A program made the position numbers and the translations under genes. Below, piece by piece: positions 1 through 5,783 of a DNA stretch of 5,783 nucleotides. Where the stretch lies: the NCBI GenBank assembly GCA_017883345.1, contig JADGNT010000368.1, positions 1-5,783 on the forward strand, in the 5' to 3' direction. This DNA is from Candidatus Solibacter sp. GTDB lineage: Bacteria; Acidobacteriota; Terriglobia; Bryobacterales; Bryobacteraceae. The notes below the pieces were generated by a model. It was not told where the DNA came from. It did no database searches and saw only the letters and a list, made by a program, of their open reading frames with translations. The stretch's first letter is position 1, and each line of letters starts with the position of its first letter.

Positions 1-2985
1 ATCAACGAGCTGGCGCGGGAGTTGGAAGTCAAGGCTCACGAAATACTGGAGCGGCTCCCCGAATTGGGCGTCTCGGAAAAAAAGACGCACTCCAGCTCAA
101 TCGATGAAGACGTAGCCATCAAGCTCCGTCAGTTCTACGGACAGGACATCCCGGACTACGTGCACGATCCCAACGCGGACGACTCCGCGAGCGATGGGCA
201 CGAGGAAGCGCATGGCGAGGAAGGCCACGAGGCCCCGCCCGCCACTTCGGGCGTTGCGGTAGCGCCAATGCCCCCGGCGCCTGTACGGCCGCCGGCCGCC
301 GAAAGCGCCCCTGTCCCGCAAGAAGAGAAGCCGGCCGCCGAAGAGGCGCCGCGTCCCGTGGCGCCGATCCGCCCACCGCTGGCTGGCCGCCCGATTCATC
401 CGCCGGTCGGAGCGCATCCGCCGGCCAGGCCGCCCGAGCAGCATGTCCCGCGCGCCGCACCCGCGCCGCCCGCGCCGCATGCCCCGCGTCCCACACGGGC
501 GGCGCCCGCCCAGCCCGTGGCCACCGCGCCGCACGTTACGCCACCGCCACCCGCCCCGCAGGCTCCGCCGGCAGCCGTGTTTGCCCCCGGCCGTCCGAGT
601 ATGCCGGCCGCCAAGCCGCTGCCCACCGCGCCGCGGCCCGGCCAGGTACTCTCCGGACCGCGACAGCCATTCCCCACGGCGCCCGCGCCCGGATCGCCGC
701 AACAGCGGCCCCAAGTCATTCCCCGTCCGCCTCAGCACCAGCGCTCCGAAGGCCAGCGCCCCAGTGGTCCCGGAGCGCCCTCGATGCCGATGGCGCCGCA
801 GCGTCCGCTGGCCGGTCAGCCGGCAGCGCGGCCGGTCGTGCCCCCGCGTCCCGATCTGGTTGCCAAGCTCAGCGCGCCTCGGCCCATGATGCCGCAGCAG
901 CCGGTGCAGCCTCGTCCCGGAATTCCCAGAGCGTCCAGCGCTCCGGTTCCCGGTCAACCGATTTACCGCGGACCCATCCGTCCCGGCCAGCCCATGGTGG
1001 CCAAGCCGGGCGTGCGTCCCGGCATGCCTCCCTCGCGTCCCAGCGGTCCCCGGCCGCAGCATCCCACTTCGCGCGGCCGCGCCGAACCGGGTTTGGCGCC
1101 GCCTCCGGTCGAGCCGGCACGTGGACGTCCCGGCCAGCGCCCGGTCCGCCAGCAGCGCGAGCGGGTGGAGGAAGAGAAGGTTCTCCGGCCGCAACGCCGC
1201 CATGTGGAATCCGGCCCGCCGCCGATCAGCCGTGAAATCACCATCTCCGAAGGCATCACGGTCAAAGAGCTCAGCGAAAAGCTCGACGTGAAGGCCAATA
1301 TGGTGATGAAGAAACTCATGGACCGCGGAATTTTCGTGGCCATCAACCAGACCTTGGACGCCAAGCTGGCCACCGAAATCGCCCGCGATTTCGGCGCTTC
1401 AACCGCTACCGTCAGCTACGAAATCGAAGCCATGCAGTCGGTGGAGGAAGCCGAAGACACGAAGGATCAGGTACGGCGTGCCCCCGTGGTCACCATCATG
1501 GGACACGTGGATCACGGTAAGACGTCGCTGCTCGACGCCATTCGCGTCGCCAATGTGGCGGGACGCGAGGCCGGCGGAATCACCCAGCACATCGGCGCCT
1601 ATCAGGTGGAGATGAAGGGCCGCAAGATCGTGTTCATCGACACCCCCGGCCACGAAGCCTTCACCCGCATGCGTTCCCGCGGCGCCAAGGTCACCGACAT
1701 CGTCATCCTGGTGGTGGCGGCCGACGATGGCGTCATGCCGCAGACCCTGGAAGCCATTGACCACGCCAGGGCGGCCGGCGTGCCGATCGTCGTGGCTATC
1801 AACAAGATCGATAAAGCCGACGCCCAGACGGAACGCATCAAGCAGCAGCTCAGCGACCGCGGCTTACTCCCCGAAGACTGGGGCGGCGATGTAGTCATGG
1901 TGCCGGTTTCGGCGCGCACGCAAGAGGGGCTGCCCCTCCTGCTCGAAATGATTCTCCTGGTGGCCGACATGCTGGACCTCAAGGCCAACCCCAGCCGTCC
2001 GGCCATGGGCACCGTGATTGAAGCCCAGCTCGATCGCGGACGCGGTCCCGTGGCCACCGTTCTGGTGCGCAACGGAACCCTCTCGGTGGGCGATTTCTTC
2101 ATCTGCGGCGCCGTCTTCGGCAAGGTTCGCGCCATGCAGAACGACCGCGGCGGACAGATCCGCAAGGCCGAGCCTTCCACCCCGGTGGAAGTGCTGGGTC
2201 TGGATTCGATGCCCGAAGCCGGGGACGATTTCCAGGTGGTCACGGACACCGCCAAAGCCAAGCAGATCGTCAACTTCCGCGACCAGCGGCTCAAGGAATC
2301 CCTGCTCGCCAAATCCAGCCGCATCACGCTCGAACAACTGCACAAACAGATGAAGGCCGGCGAAGTCAAGGAACTGCCCGTCATCATCAAGACCGACGTG
2401 GGCGGCTCGGCGGAAGTCCTCACCGAGTCCCTCCAAAAGCTGTCCAACGACAAGGTGAAGGTGCGCGTGATCCACTCCGGCGTCGGCGCCATCAACGAAA
2501 GCGACATCCTGTTGGCCTCGGCGTCCAACGCGATTGTCATTGGGTTCAACGTGCGGCCCGACCGCAAAGCCCAGGCCACCGCCGAACAGGAGAAGGTGGA
2601 CGTGCGCCTGCACACCATCATTTACAACCTGACGGACGAGATGAAAAAGGCCATGTCGGGCCTCCTCGCCCCGGTGTTCAAGGAAGTCTACCGCGGCAAG
2701 GCCGAGGTGCGCGAGACCTTCCGTATCAGCAAGGTCGGCGCCGTGGCTGGTTGCCAGGTGACCGACGGCTCCATCCCGCGCGACAGCGAATGCCGCGTGC
2801 TGCGCGACAACGTCGTGGTGCATACCGGCAAGATCGGTTCGCTGCGGCGGTTCAAGGACGACGTCAGCGAAGTCAAGATCGGCATGGAGTGCGGGATCAC
2901 GTTGGCCAACTTCTCCGATCTTAAGCAGGCCGATATCATCGAGGCGTACGCCACCGAACGGGTCGCCACCGAAGTATTCGCCTGA
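1..2985 (+). CDS. infB: Translation initiation factor IF-2 (5' end cut by the window)
   Basis: IF-2 is the cytoplasmic GTPase that places initiator fMet-tRNA on the 30S subunit and promotes 50S joining. The reading frame is open from base 1 and starts inside the N-terminal motif [16 protein letters not shown], so only a few codons including the start are missing; the TTG at 22 is not the real start. Counting codons from base 1: a first IF2_N domain (~1-47), a Pro/Ala/Arg-rich linker (~75-400), a second IF2_N domain (~412-470), then the G domain with G1 GHVDHGKT (501-508), G2 GGITQHIG (525-532), G3 DTPGH (547-551), G4 NKID (601-604) and G5 SAR (637-639). A beta-barrel domain II (~668-760), the C1 domain (~775-880, with TDVGGSAE) and the fMet-tRNA-binding C2 domain (~895-994, with ECGITL at 964-968) follow. 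At about 1000 residues it is longer than E. coli IF-2 (890) because of the linker. All GTPase motifs are intact. ylxP begins 4 bases after its stop. Confidence 0.98.
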   Translation: MNELARELEVKAHEILERLPELGVSEKKTHSSSIDEDVAIKLRQFYGQDIPDYVHDPNADDSASDGHEEAHGEEGHEAPPATSGVAVAPMPPAPVRPPAAESAPVPQEEKPAAEEAPRPVAPIRPPLAGRPIHPPVGAHPPARPPEQHVPRAAPAPPAPHAPRPTRAAPAQPVATAPHVTPPPPAPQAPPAAVFAPGRPSMPAAKPLPTAPRPGQVLSGPRQPFPTAPAPGSPQQRPQVIPRPPQHQRSEGQRPSGPGAPSMPMAPQRPLAGQPAARPVVPPRPDLVAKLSAPRPMMPQQPVQPRPGIPRASSAPVPGQPIYRGPIRPGQPMVAKPGVRPGMPPSRPSGPRPQHPTSRGRAEPGLAPPPVEPARGRPGQRPVRQQRERVEEEKVLRPQRRHVESGPPPISREITISEGITVKELSEKLDVKANMVMKKLMDRGIFVAINQTLDAKLATEIARDFGASTATVSYEIEAMQSVEEAEDTKDQVRRAPVVTIMGHVDHGKTSLLDAIRVANVAGREAGGITQHIGAYQVEMKGRKIVFIDTPGHEAFTRMRSRGAKVTDIVILVVAADDGVMPQTLEAIDHARAAGVPIVVAINKIDKADAQTERIKQQLSDRGLLPEDWGGDVVMVPVSARTQEGLPLLLEMILLVADMLDLKANPSRPAMGTVIEAQLDRGRGPVATVLVRNGTLSVGDFFICGAVFGKVRAMQNDRGGQIRKAEPSTPVEVLGLDSMPEAGDDFQVVTDTAKAKQIVNFRDQRLKESLLAKSSRITLEQLHKQMKAGEVKELPVIIKTDVGGSAEVLTESLQKLSNDKVKVRVIHSGVGAINESDILLASASNAIVIGFNVRPDRKAQATAEQEKVDVRLHTIIYNLTDEMKKAMSGLLAPVFKEVYRGKAEVRETFRISKVGAVAGCQVTDGSIPRDSECRVLRDNVVVHTGKIGSLRRFKDDVSEVKIGMECGITLANFSDLKQADIIEAYATERVATEVFA

Positions 2986-2989
2986 GACC

Positions 2990-3274
2990 ATGGCGGCAAT
3001 CGGCGTACTGACCCTGGAACTTCGGCTGGAAAGTTCGCATTCGCTCAAAGAGAAGCGGCACGTCGTGCAGAGTTTGAAAGACCGCCTGCGGCACAAGTTT
3101 AACGTCTCCGTGGCGGAGATCGCCCATCAGGATCTCTGGCAACGGGCAACCGTCGCCGCGGTGACGGTGTCGAGCGATCGCGAGAATGCGGAGAAGGTGC
3201 TGCGCGGCGTGGAAGATGAGGTTGCGGGGCTCGTAGGTTCGGCGCTGGTGGAAGCGACGGTGGAGTGGATGTAG
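2990..3274 (+). CDS. ylxP: DUF503 family protein YlxP
   Basis: This 94-residue protein matches the small DUF503/YlxP family, which sits between infB and rbfA in many bacteria and is thought to serve ribosome or translation function, although its biochemistry is poorly defined. Visible family signatures are SHSLKEKRHVVQSL (about residues 15-28), FNVSVAEIAHQDLWQRA (about 37-53) and the following VTVSSD strand, a compact alpha/beta fold without signal peptide or membrane segment. The length is normal for the family. ATG at 2990 follows the infB stop by 4 bases with no strong Shine-Dalgarno sequence, so translation is probably coupled to infB. The last codons read Val-Glu-Trp-Met-stop, and the TAG (3272-3274) lies inside the left arm of the inverted repeat. 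The ancestral C-terminus may therefore have been altered when the repeat arrived; that is inference. Confidence 0.92.
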   Translation: MAAIGVLTLELRLESSHSLKEKRHVVQSLKDRLRHKFNVSVAEIAHQDLWQRATVAAVTVSSDRENAEKVLRGVEDEVAGLVGSALVEATVEWM

Positions 3275-3339
3275 GACAGGCCTCCTGGCCTGTCTCTCCA
3301 CGCCGATGGGCATAGACAGGCCAGGAGGCCTGTCCTACA
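3270..3339. repeat. Perfect 26-bp inverted repeat with nested palindromes (REP-like)
   Basis: Left arm 3270-3295 and right arm 3314-3339 are exact reverse complements over 26 of 26 bases, separated by an 18-base loop (3296-3313). Each arm also folds on itself: GACAGGCC-TCCT-GGCCTGTC at 3275-3294 and GACAGGCC-AGGA-GGCCTGTC at 3315-3334. The DNA or RNA can thus form one long hairpin or two short ones. It fills nearly all of the ylxP-rbfA gap and supplies the ylxP stop codon. This design resembles dispersed REP/palindromic intergenic repeats, but the copy number in the genome cannot be seen here. It is a poor intrinsic terminator because only four T follow, after a CAGAG-like spacer, and they run straight into the rbfA start. 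It could instead affect mRNA stability or rbfA translation. Confidence 0.93.
3323..3328 (+). promoter_or_regulatory. Possible sequestered Shine-Dalgarno sequence before rbfA
   Basis: AGGAGG is a perfect anti-16S match but lies 18 bases before the rbfA ATG at 3347, well beyond the usual 5-9 base spacing. It is buried in the right arm of the inverted repeat. No better ribosome-binding motif sits between it and the ATG; the immediate leader is CTACAGAGTTTT. No in-frame alternative start codon lies in the bases just upstream. In the long hairpin the motif is paired. In the two-hairpin form its AGGA forms the loop of the right hairpin, exposed, with the last GG in the stem. Whether it is used is unknown; it may simply be part of the repeat. 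Confidence 0.25.
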
Positions 3340-3346
3340 GAGTTTT

Positions 3347-3709
3347 ATGGACGTACGACGCATATTACGGGTCTCTGAGGCTGTGAAAGAGGAACTCTAC
3401 GAGATCATCGGCTTTGAGTTGGAAGATCCGCGGCTGTTGGAAGTGGAAGTGACCGACGTCCAGGTCAGCCCGGATTCCCGGCACGCCGCCATCAAAGTGG
3501 CGCTGCGCGGCGACCAGCGCAGGCGTAACCATGCGCTCGCAGCCCTCGAACACGCTGCGGGGTACCTGCGGCAGGAACTGGCTTCGCGATTGCAGCTCAG
3601 GCATGTCCCGGAGCTGCATTTTGAACAGGACAAGAATCCGGACGTCGAGAGCCGGGTCGATTTTCTGCTGCGCCGCGCCAGAAAATCTCGGGGGCGTGAC
3701 GAAAATTAG
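3347..3709 (+). CDS. rbfA: 30S ribosome-binding factor RbfA
   Basis: RbfA is a cytoplasmic KH-fold protein that binds the 30S subunit near the 5' helix of 16S rRNA and helps late maturation and cold adaptation. The 120-residue product has the family order: an N-terminal helix (RVSEAVKEELYEII), DPRL (27-30), the strand VTDVQVSPD (35-43), a second strand rich in Ala/Lys/Val (47-53), the KH-like helix-kink-helix around AAG (70-72), and VPEL-F---D (87-95) before a basic C-terminal tail (LLRRARKSRGR). Length is typical. ATG at 3347 is chosen because it gives the normal RbfA N-terminus and no other in-frame start lies just upstream. It lacks a well-spaced Shine-Dalgarno site, and the repeat separates it from ylxP, so coupling to ylxP is doubtful. 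Its last 14 bases overlap apbE. Confidence 0.95.
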   Translation: MDVRRILRVSEAVKEELYEIIGFELEDPRLLEVEVTDVQVSPDSRHAAIKVALRGDQRRRNHALAALEHAAGYLRQELASRLQLRHVPELHFEQDKNPDVESRVDFLLRRARKSRGRDEN

Positions 3710-4691
3710 CCCTAAAGTCAAACAATATGTGTTAGTTTTGTTTCTGTTGGCGGCTTTGGCGGCTGACGGGCAGCAGGAACTTCTGCGGCTCGAAAAGAGC
3801 GCCGACGCCATGGGTTCGACCTATTCCATTGCCCTGTATGGGTATGACCGGGTCAAGATGGAGGCGGCCGTGGACGCCGCGTTCGACGAGGTCCGGCGGC
3901 TCGACGAGCTGCTTTCGAATTATCAACCCGGAAGCCAGTGGAGCGAGGTCAATAGAGACGCGGCAACCAAGCCGGTCTTGGTTTCGCCGGAGCTTTTCCA
4001 GCTTCTTGCGGCGTGCCTCGAGTACAGCCGGGAGAGTGAAGGCGCGTTCGATATCACGGTGGGACCGTTGATGAAGGTTTGGGGATTTTATAAGGGGTCC
4101 GGCCACCTGCCCCACAAGCCGGAGATCGCGGCGGCGCTCGCCAAGGTGGGCTACCGGCACATTCGCCTCGACCCGGCGGCCCAGACGGTGCGGTTCGATC
4201 GCTCCGGTGTGGAAATGGACCCGGGCGGCGTCGGCAAAGGCTACGCCGTCGACCGCATGGTGGAAGTTTTGAGACAGAACGGGGTTCGGACCGCCATGGT
4301 GGCGGGTTCGGGCAGCAGCATCTACGGAATGGGTGCGCCGCCGGATGAGCCGAGAGGCTGGCCGGTGAAGATCAAGGACCCGTGGGACAACCGCAAGACG
4401 CTGGCGGAGGTTTGGCTGAAAGACAGTTCGATGTCGACCTCCGGCAGCTATGAGAAGTTTTTTCGGGCGGAAGGCAGAGTTTACGCCCACATCATGGACC
4501 CGCGGACCGGATATCCGGCGCAGGGCAGTGTTTCGGTTTCGGTGCTTGCGCCGCGCACGGTCGATAGCGAGGTGTGGGCGAAACCGTATTTTGTCAATGG
4601 CCGCCAGTGGGCGGTGAAGCATCGGCCAAAGGAATTTCGAGTGTTCTTTTGCGAAGACAGGATGGAAAAGCCATGCGCGTGGCTCCAATGA
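3696..4691 (+). CDS. apbE: FAD:protein FMN transferase, exported (ApbE family)
   Basis: ApbE enzymes hydrolyse FAD and attach FMN to a Thr/Ser of target proteins, usually outside the cytoplasmic membrane, with Mg2+. I take the GTG at 3696 as start (331 residues): it follows a G-rich stretch (3690-3694) and yields a signal peptide with a Lys-rich head, a hydrophobic core (residues 11-23, YVLVLFLLAALAA) and likely cleavage after ALA (20-22). No lipobox Cys is present, so it is probably a soluble periplasmic protein. An open frame continues upstream inside rbfA but gives no sensible N-terminus. Motifs: MGSTYSI (39-45), SEGAFDITVGPL (114-125), DPGGVGKGYAVD (175-186), STSGSYEKFF (247-256) and HIMDPRTGYP (265-274). 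Two sites look divergent: AGSGSS (203-208) where many members have a GGD/GGN motif, and DSEVWAKPYFVNG (290-302) where the metal-site segment usually reads like DALAT. No flavinylated target is encoded in the window. Confidence 0.9.
   Translation: MTKISPKVKQYVLVLFLLAALAADGQQELLRLEKSADAMGSTYSIALYGYDRVKMEAAVDAAFDEVRRLDELLSNYQPGSQWSEVNRDAATKPVLVSPELFQLLAACLEYSRESEGAFDITVGPLMKVWGFYKGSGHLPHKPEIAAALAKVGYRHIRLDPAAQTVRFDRSGVEMDPGGVGKGYAVDRMVEVLRQNGVRTAMVAGSGSSIYGMGAPPDEPRGWPVKIKDPWDNRKTLAEVWLKDSSMSTSGSYEKFFRAEGRVYAHIMDPRTGYPAQGSVSVSVLAPRTVDSEVWAKPYFVNGRQWAVKHRPKEFRVFFCEDRMEKPCAWLQ
4659..4670 (+). promoter_or_regulatory. Ribosome-binding site favouring the first hemE start
   Basis: The purine-rich stretch AGGATGGAAAAG lies just before ATG 4673, with AGGA 10 bases and GGAAAAG 2 bases from the start codon. 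The competing in-frame ATG at 4688, which overlaps the apbE stop as ATGA, has no comparable motif in its leader (GCGCGTGGCTCCA). This favours the 4673 start, but coupled reinitiation at ATGA remains possible. Confidence 0.4.
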
Positions 4692-5710
4692 CAAGCCGTT
4701 TCCTAGATGCCTGCCGGCGGAGGCCCACGGATGTAAGACCCGTGTGGTTCATGCGGCAGGCCGGCCGGTACCTGAAACAGTACCGCCAGATTCGCGAGAA
4801 GCACGGCATTCTGGAAATCTGTAAGCGCCCGGATTTGGCCGCCACCGTGACCCTGCAGCCCATCGAGGTGCTGGACGTGGACGCGGCCATTATTTTCGCG
4901 GATCTGCTGCTGCCCATCGAACCGATGGGCCTGAAGCTGAAATACGAAAAGGGGGAAGGTCCGGTGATCGCCAACCCCGTGCGCACCTCTGACGACGTGG
5001 ATTCGCTTGCCACCACCAATACCGACGACCTCGGCTACGTGGGCGAGGCCATCCAGCAGGTCGTGCGCGCGCTCGCCGGCAAGGTGCCGGTGATCGGCTT
5101 CGTGGGCGCGCCCTTCACCATGGCGAGCTACATGATCGAAGGCGGCGCGACGCGCAACTTCGTGCGCACCAAGAAACTGATGTACAGCGACGAAACCCTG
5201 TGGCGCCGCCTCATGGGCAAGATCGTCGACGTGCTGGCGCCGTTCGCGCATTCCCAGGTCACTGCCGGGGCGCGCGCCATCCAGGTGTTCGATAGTTGGG
5301 TGGGGGCGCTGGGCTCGGACGATTACGTGCGCTATGCCGCGCCGTATTCGCGCGCGCTGATCGAGCGCATCCGCGCCACCGGCATCCCGGTGATTCACTT
5401 CGGCACCGGCGCCAGCGGCTTCTTCCGCGAACTGCACGCCGCCGGCGGCGACGTGATGGGCGTGGATTGGCGCATCAACATCGACCAGGCGTGGATGGAC
5501 ATCAGCTACCGCTCTGCGATTCAGGGCAATCTCGACCCCGTCGCGCTCTTCGCGCCGCTGCCCGAATTGCGCGCCAAGGTGCATGAACTGCTGAAGCGCA
5601 CGGGCACGCGTCCCGGACACATTTTCAATCTCGGCCACGGGATTCTGCCGGAAACCCCGGTGGAGAACGTCAAGGCCGTGGTGGAAATGGTGCGGGAATT
5701 CCGGCCGTGA
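4673..5710 (+). CDS. hemE: Uroporphyrinogen decarboxylase
   Basis: HemE is the cytoplasmic enzyme that removes the four acetate carboxyl groups of uroporphyrinogen III to give coproporphyrinogen III. It needs no cofactor. The 345-residue product has the full TIM-barrel family pattern: PVWFMRQAGRYL with Arg28 and Arg32, LQPIEVLDVDAAIIFADLLLP with Asp77 (equivalent to human Asp86), GFVGAPFTMASYMIEGG with Tyr153 (human Tyr164), FDSWVG with Ser208 (human Ser219), a GVDWR strand, QGNLDP, and FNLGHGI with His322 (human His339). All substrate-binding residues I can check are present. Start choice is between ATG 4673 (345 aa, better Shine-Dalgarno, 19-base overlap with apbE) and ATG 4688 (340 aa, 4-base ATGA overlap). 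Conservation begins around FLDACRRRP, so both are compatible. An open frame back to 4574 lies inside apbE and is not likely used. The stop overlaps the next start as GTGA. Confidence 0.97.
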   Translation: MRVAPMTSRFLDACRRRPTDVRPVWFMRQAGRYLKQYRQIREKHGILEICKRPDLAATVTLQPIEVLDVDAAIIFADLLLPIEPMGLKLKYEKGEGPVIANPVRTSDDVDSLATTNTDDLGYVGEAIQQVVRALAGKVPVIGFVGAPFTMASYMIEGGATRNFVRTKKLMYSDETLWRRLMGKIVDVLAPFAHSQVTAGARAIQVFDSWVGALGSDDYVRYAAPYSRALIERIRATGIPVIHFGTGASGFFRELHAAGGDVMGVDWRINIDQAWMDISYRSAIQGNLDPVALFAPLPELRAKVHELLKRTGTRPGHIFNLGHGILPETPVENVKAVVEMVREFRP

Positions 5711-5783
5711 ACACCGGCGTCCTGCTGCTCGCCCACGGAGCGCCGGAACGCATAGAGGACGTGCCGCAGTACCTCTCGTTTGT
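5707..5783 (+). CDS. hemH: Probable ferrochelatase, N-terminal fragment (3' end cut by the window)
   Basis: GTG at 5707 overlaps the hemE stop by 4 bases (GTGA), with a modest GGGAA motif (5694-5698) 8 bases upstream. The 25 visible codons read (M)NTGVLLLAHGAPERIEDVPQ followed by YLSFV. This matches the N-terminus of ferrochelatases (GVLL-AHG-P, then a short acidic stretch and a YL motif), which insert iron into proto- or coproporphyrin. The position directly after hemE supports the assignment. CbiX/SirB-type chelatases also begin with a LLL-HG motif, so the fragment alone is not decisive, but the P-----D-P-YL continuation and heme context favour HemH. Whether it is the protoporphyrin or coproporphyrin type cannot be judged. 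Confidence 0.8.
   Translation, partial: MNTGVLLLAHGAPERIEDVPQYLSF

Noticed and set aside
22..24. TTG as the infB start codon
   Set aside because: The IF2_N domain motif already begins at base 1 in the same frame, so the true start lies upstream of the window.
97..1203. Long 368-codon open frame on the minus strand opposite the IF-2 linker, plus other frames in the same stretch
   Set aside because: The encoded peptide is Arg/Gly-rich low complexity with no recognisable domain. Open antisense frames are expected opposite GC-rich Pro/Ala/Arg codons, and the + strand frame is an unmistakable infB.
601..1320. Internal initiation sites for shorter IF-2 isoforms, as known in E. coli
   Set aside because: In-frame ATG codons exist in the linker and second IF2_N domain, but none has a convincing Shine-Dalgarno sequence, so I cannot support a specific isoform start.
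1864..3096. Long minus-strand open frame (410 codons) opposite the infB C-terminal half and the ylxP start
   Set aside because: It is a shadow of the conserved infB frame produced by G/C-rich third positions. It shows no family motif and crosses a clear gene boundary.
3270..3346. Inverted repeat as a rho-independent terminator after ylxP
   Set aside because: Only four T residues occur, separated from the stem by several bases and abutting the rbfA ATG. The stem is far longer than typical terminators, and ending transcription here would cut rbfA off with no visible new promoter.
4703..5638. Minus-strand 311-codon open frame opposite hemE
   Set aside because: Its His/Ala/Gly-rich composition is the mirror of hemE codons, and no domain is recognisable.

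Overview
This 5.8 kb window is a densely packed, GC-rich bacterial chromosome segment with every recognisable gene on the + strand. From left to right it holds the 3' ~99% of infB (translation initiation factor IF-2), ylxP (DUF503), a perfect nested inverted repeat, rbfA (30S maturation factor), apbE (exported FAD:protein FMN transferase), hemE (uroporphyrinogen decarboxylase) and the first 25 codons of what looks like hemH (ferrochelatase). The strong G/C bias at third codon positions, the extremely Pro/Ala/Arg-rich IF-2 linker, the heme genes in a hemE-hemH pair and the type of palindromic repeat would fit an Acidobacteriota relative (Solibacter/Bryobacter-like). This is inference from style and gene order, not a demonstrated placement.

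The left half (1-3709) is the end of the classical nusA-infB operon: infB, ylxP and rbfA are found in this order in many bacteria. Their products act on translation initiation and small-subunit assembly. infB and ylxP are separated by only 4 bases. Between ylxP and rbfA lies the only real intergenic gap (72 bases), almost entirely filled by a 26-bp perfect inverted repeat with an 18-base loop. Each arm is itself an 8-bp hairpin. The repeat carries the ylxP stop codon and ends eight bases before the rbfA start.

The right half (3696-5783) switches function. rbfA overlaps apbE, apbE overlaps hemE and hemE overlaps hemH, by 14, 4-19 and 4 bases. No promoter or terminator is visible at the junctions, so the translation genes, a periplasmic flavinylation enzyme and late heme synthesis are probably co-transcribed. 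In many bacteria rbfA is followed by a DHH phosphoesterase gene and truB, so apbE-hemE-hemH is a lineage-specific arrangement.

I see no RNA gene, CRISPR array, insertion sequence or defence system, and no strong evidence of an undescribed biological system. The most notable non-coding object is the nested palindrome before rbfA.
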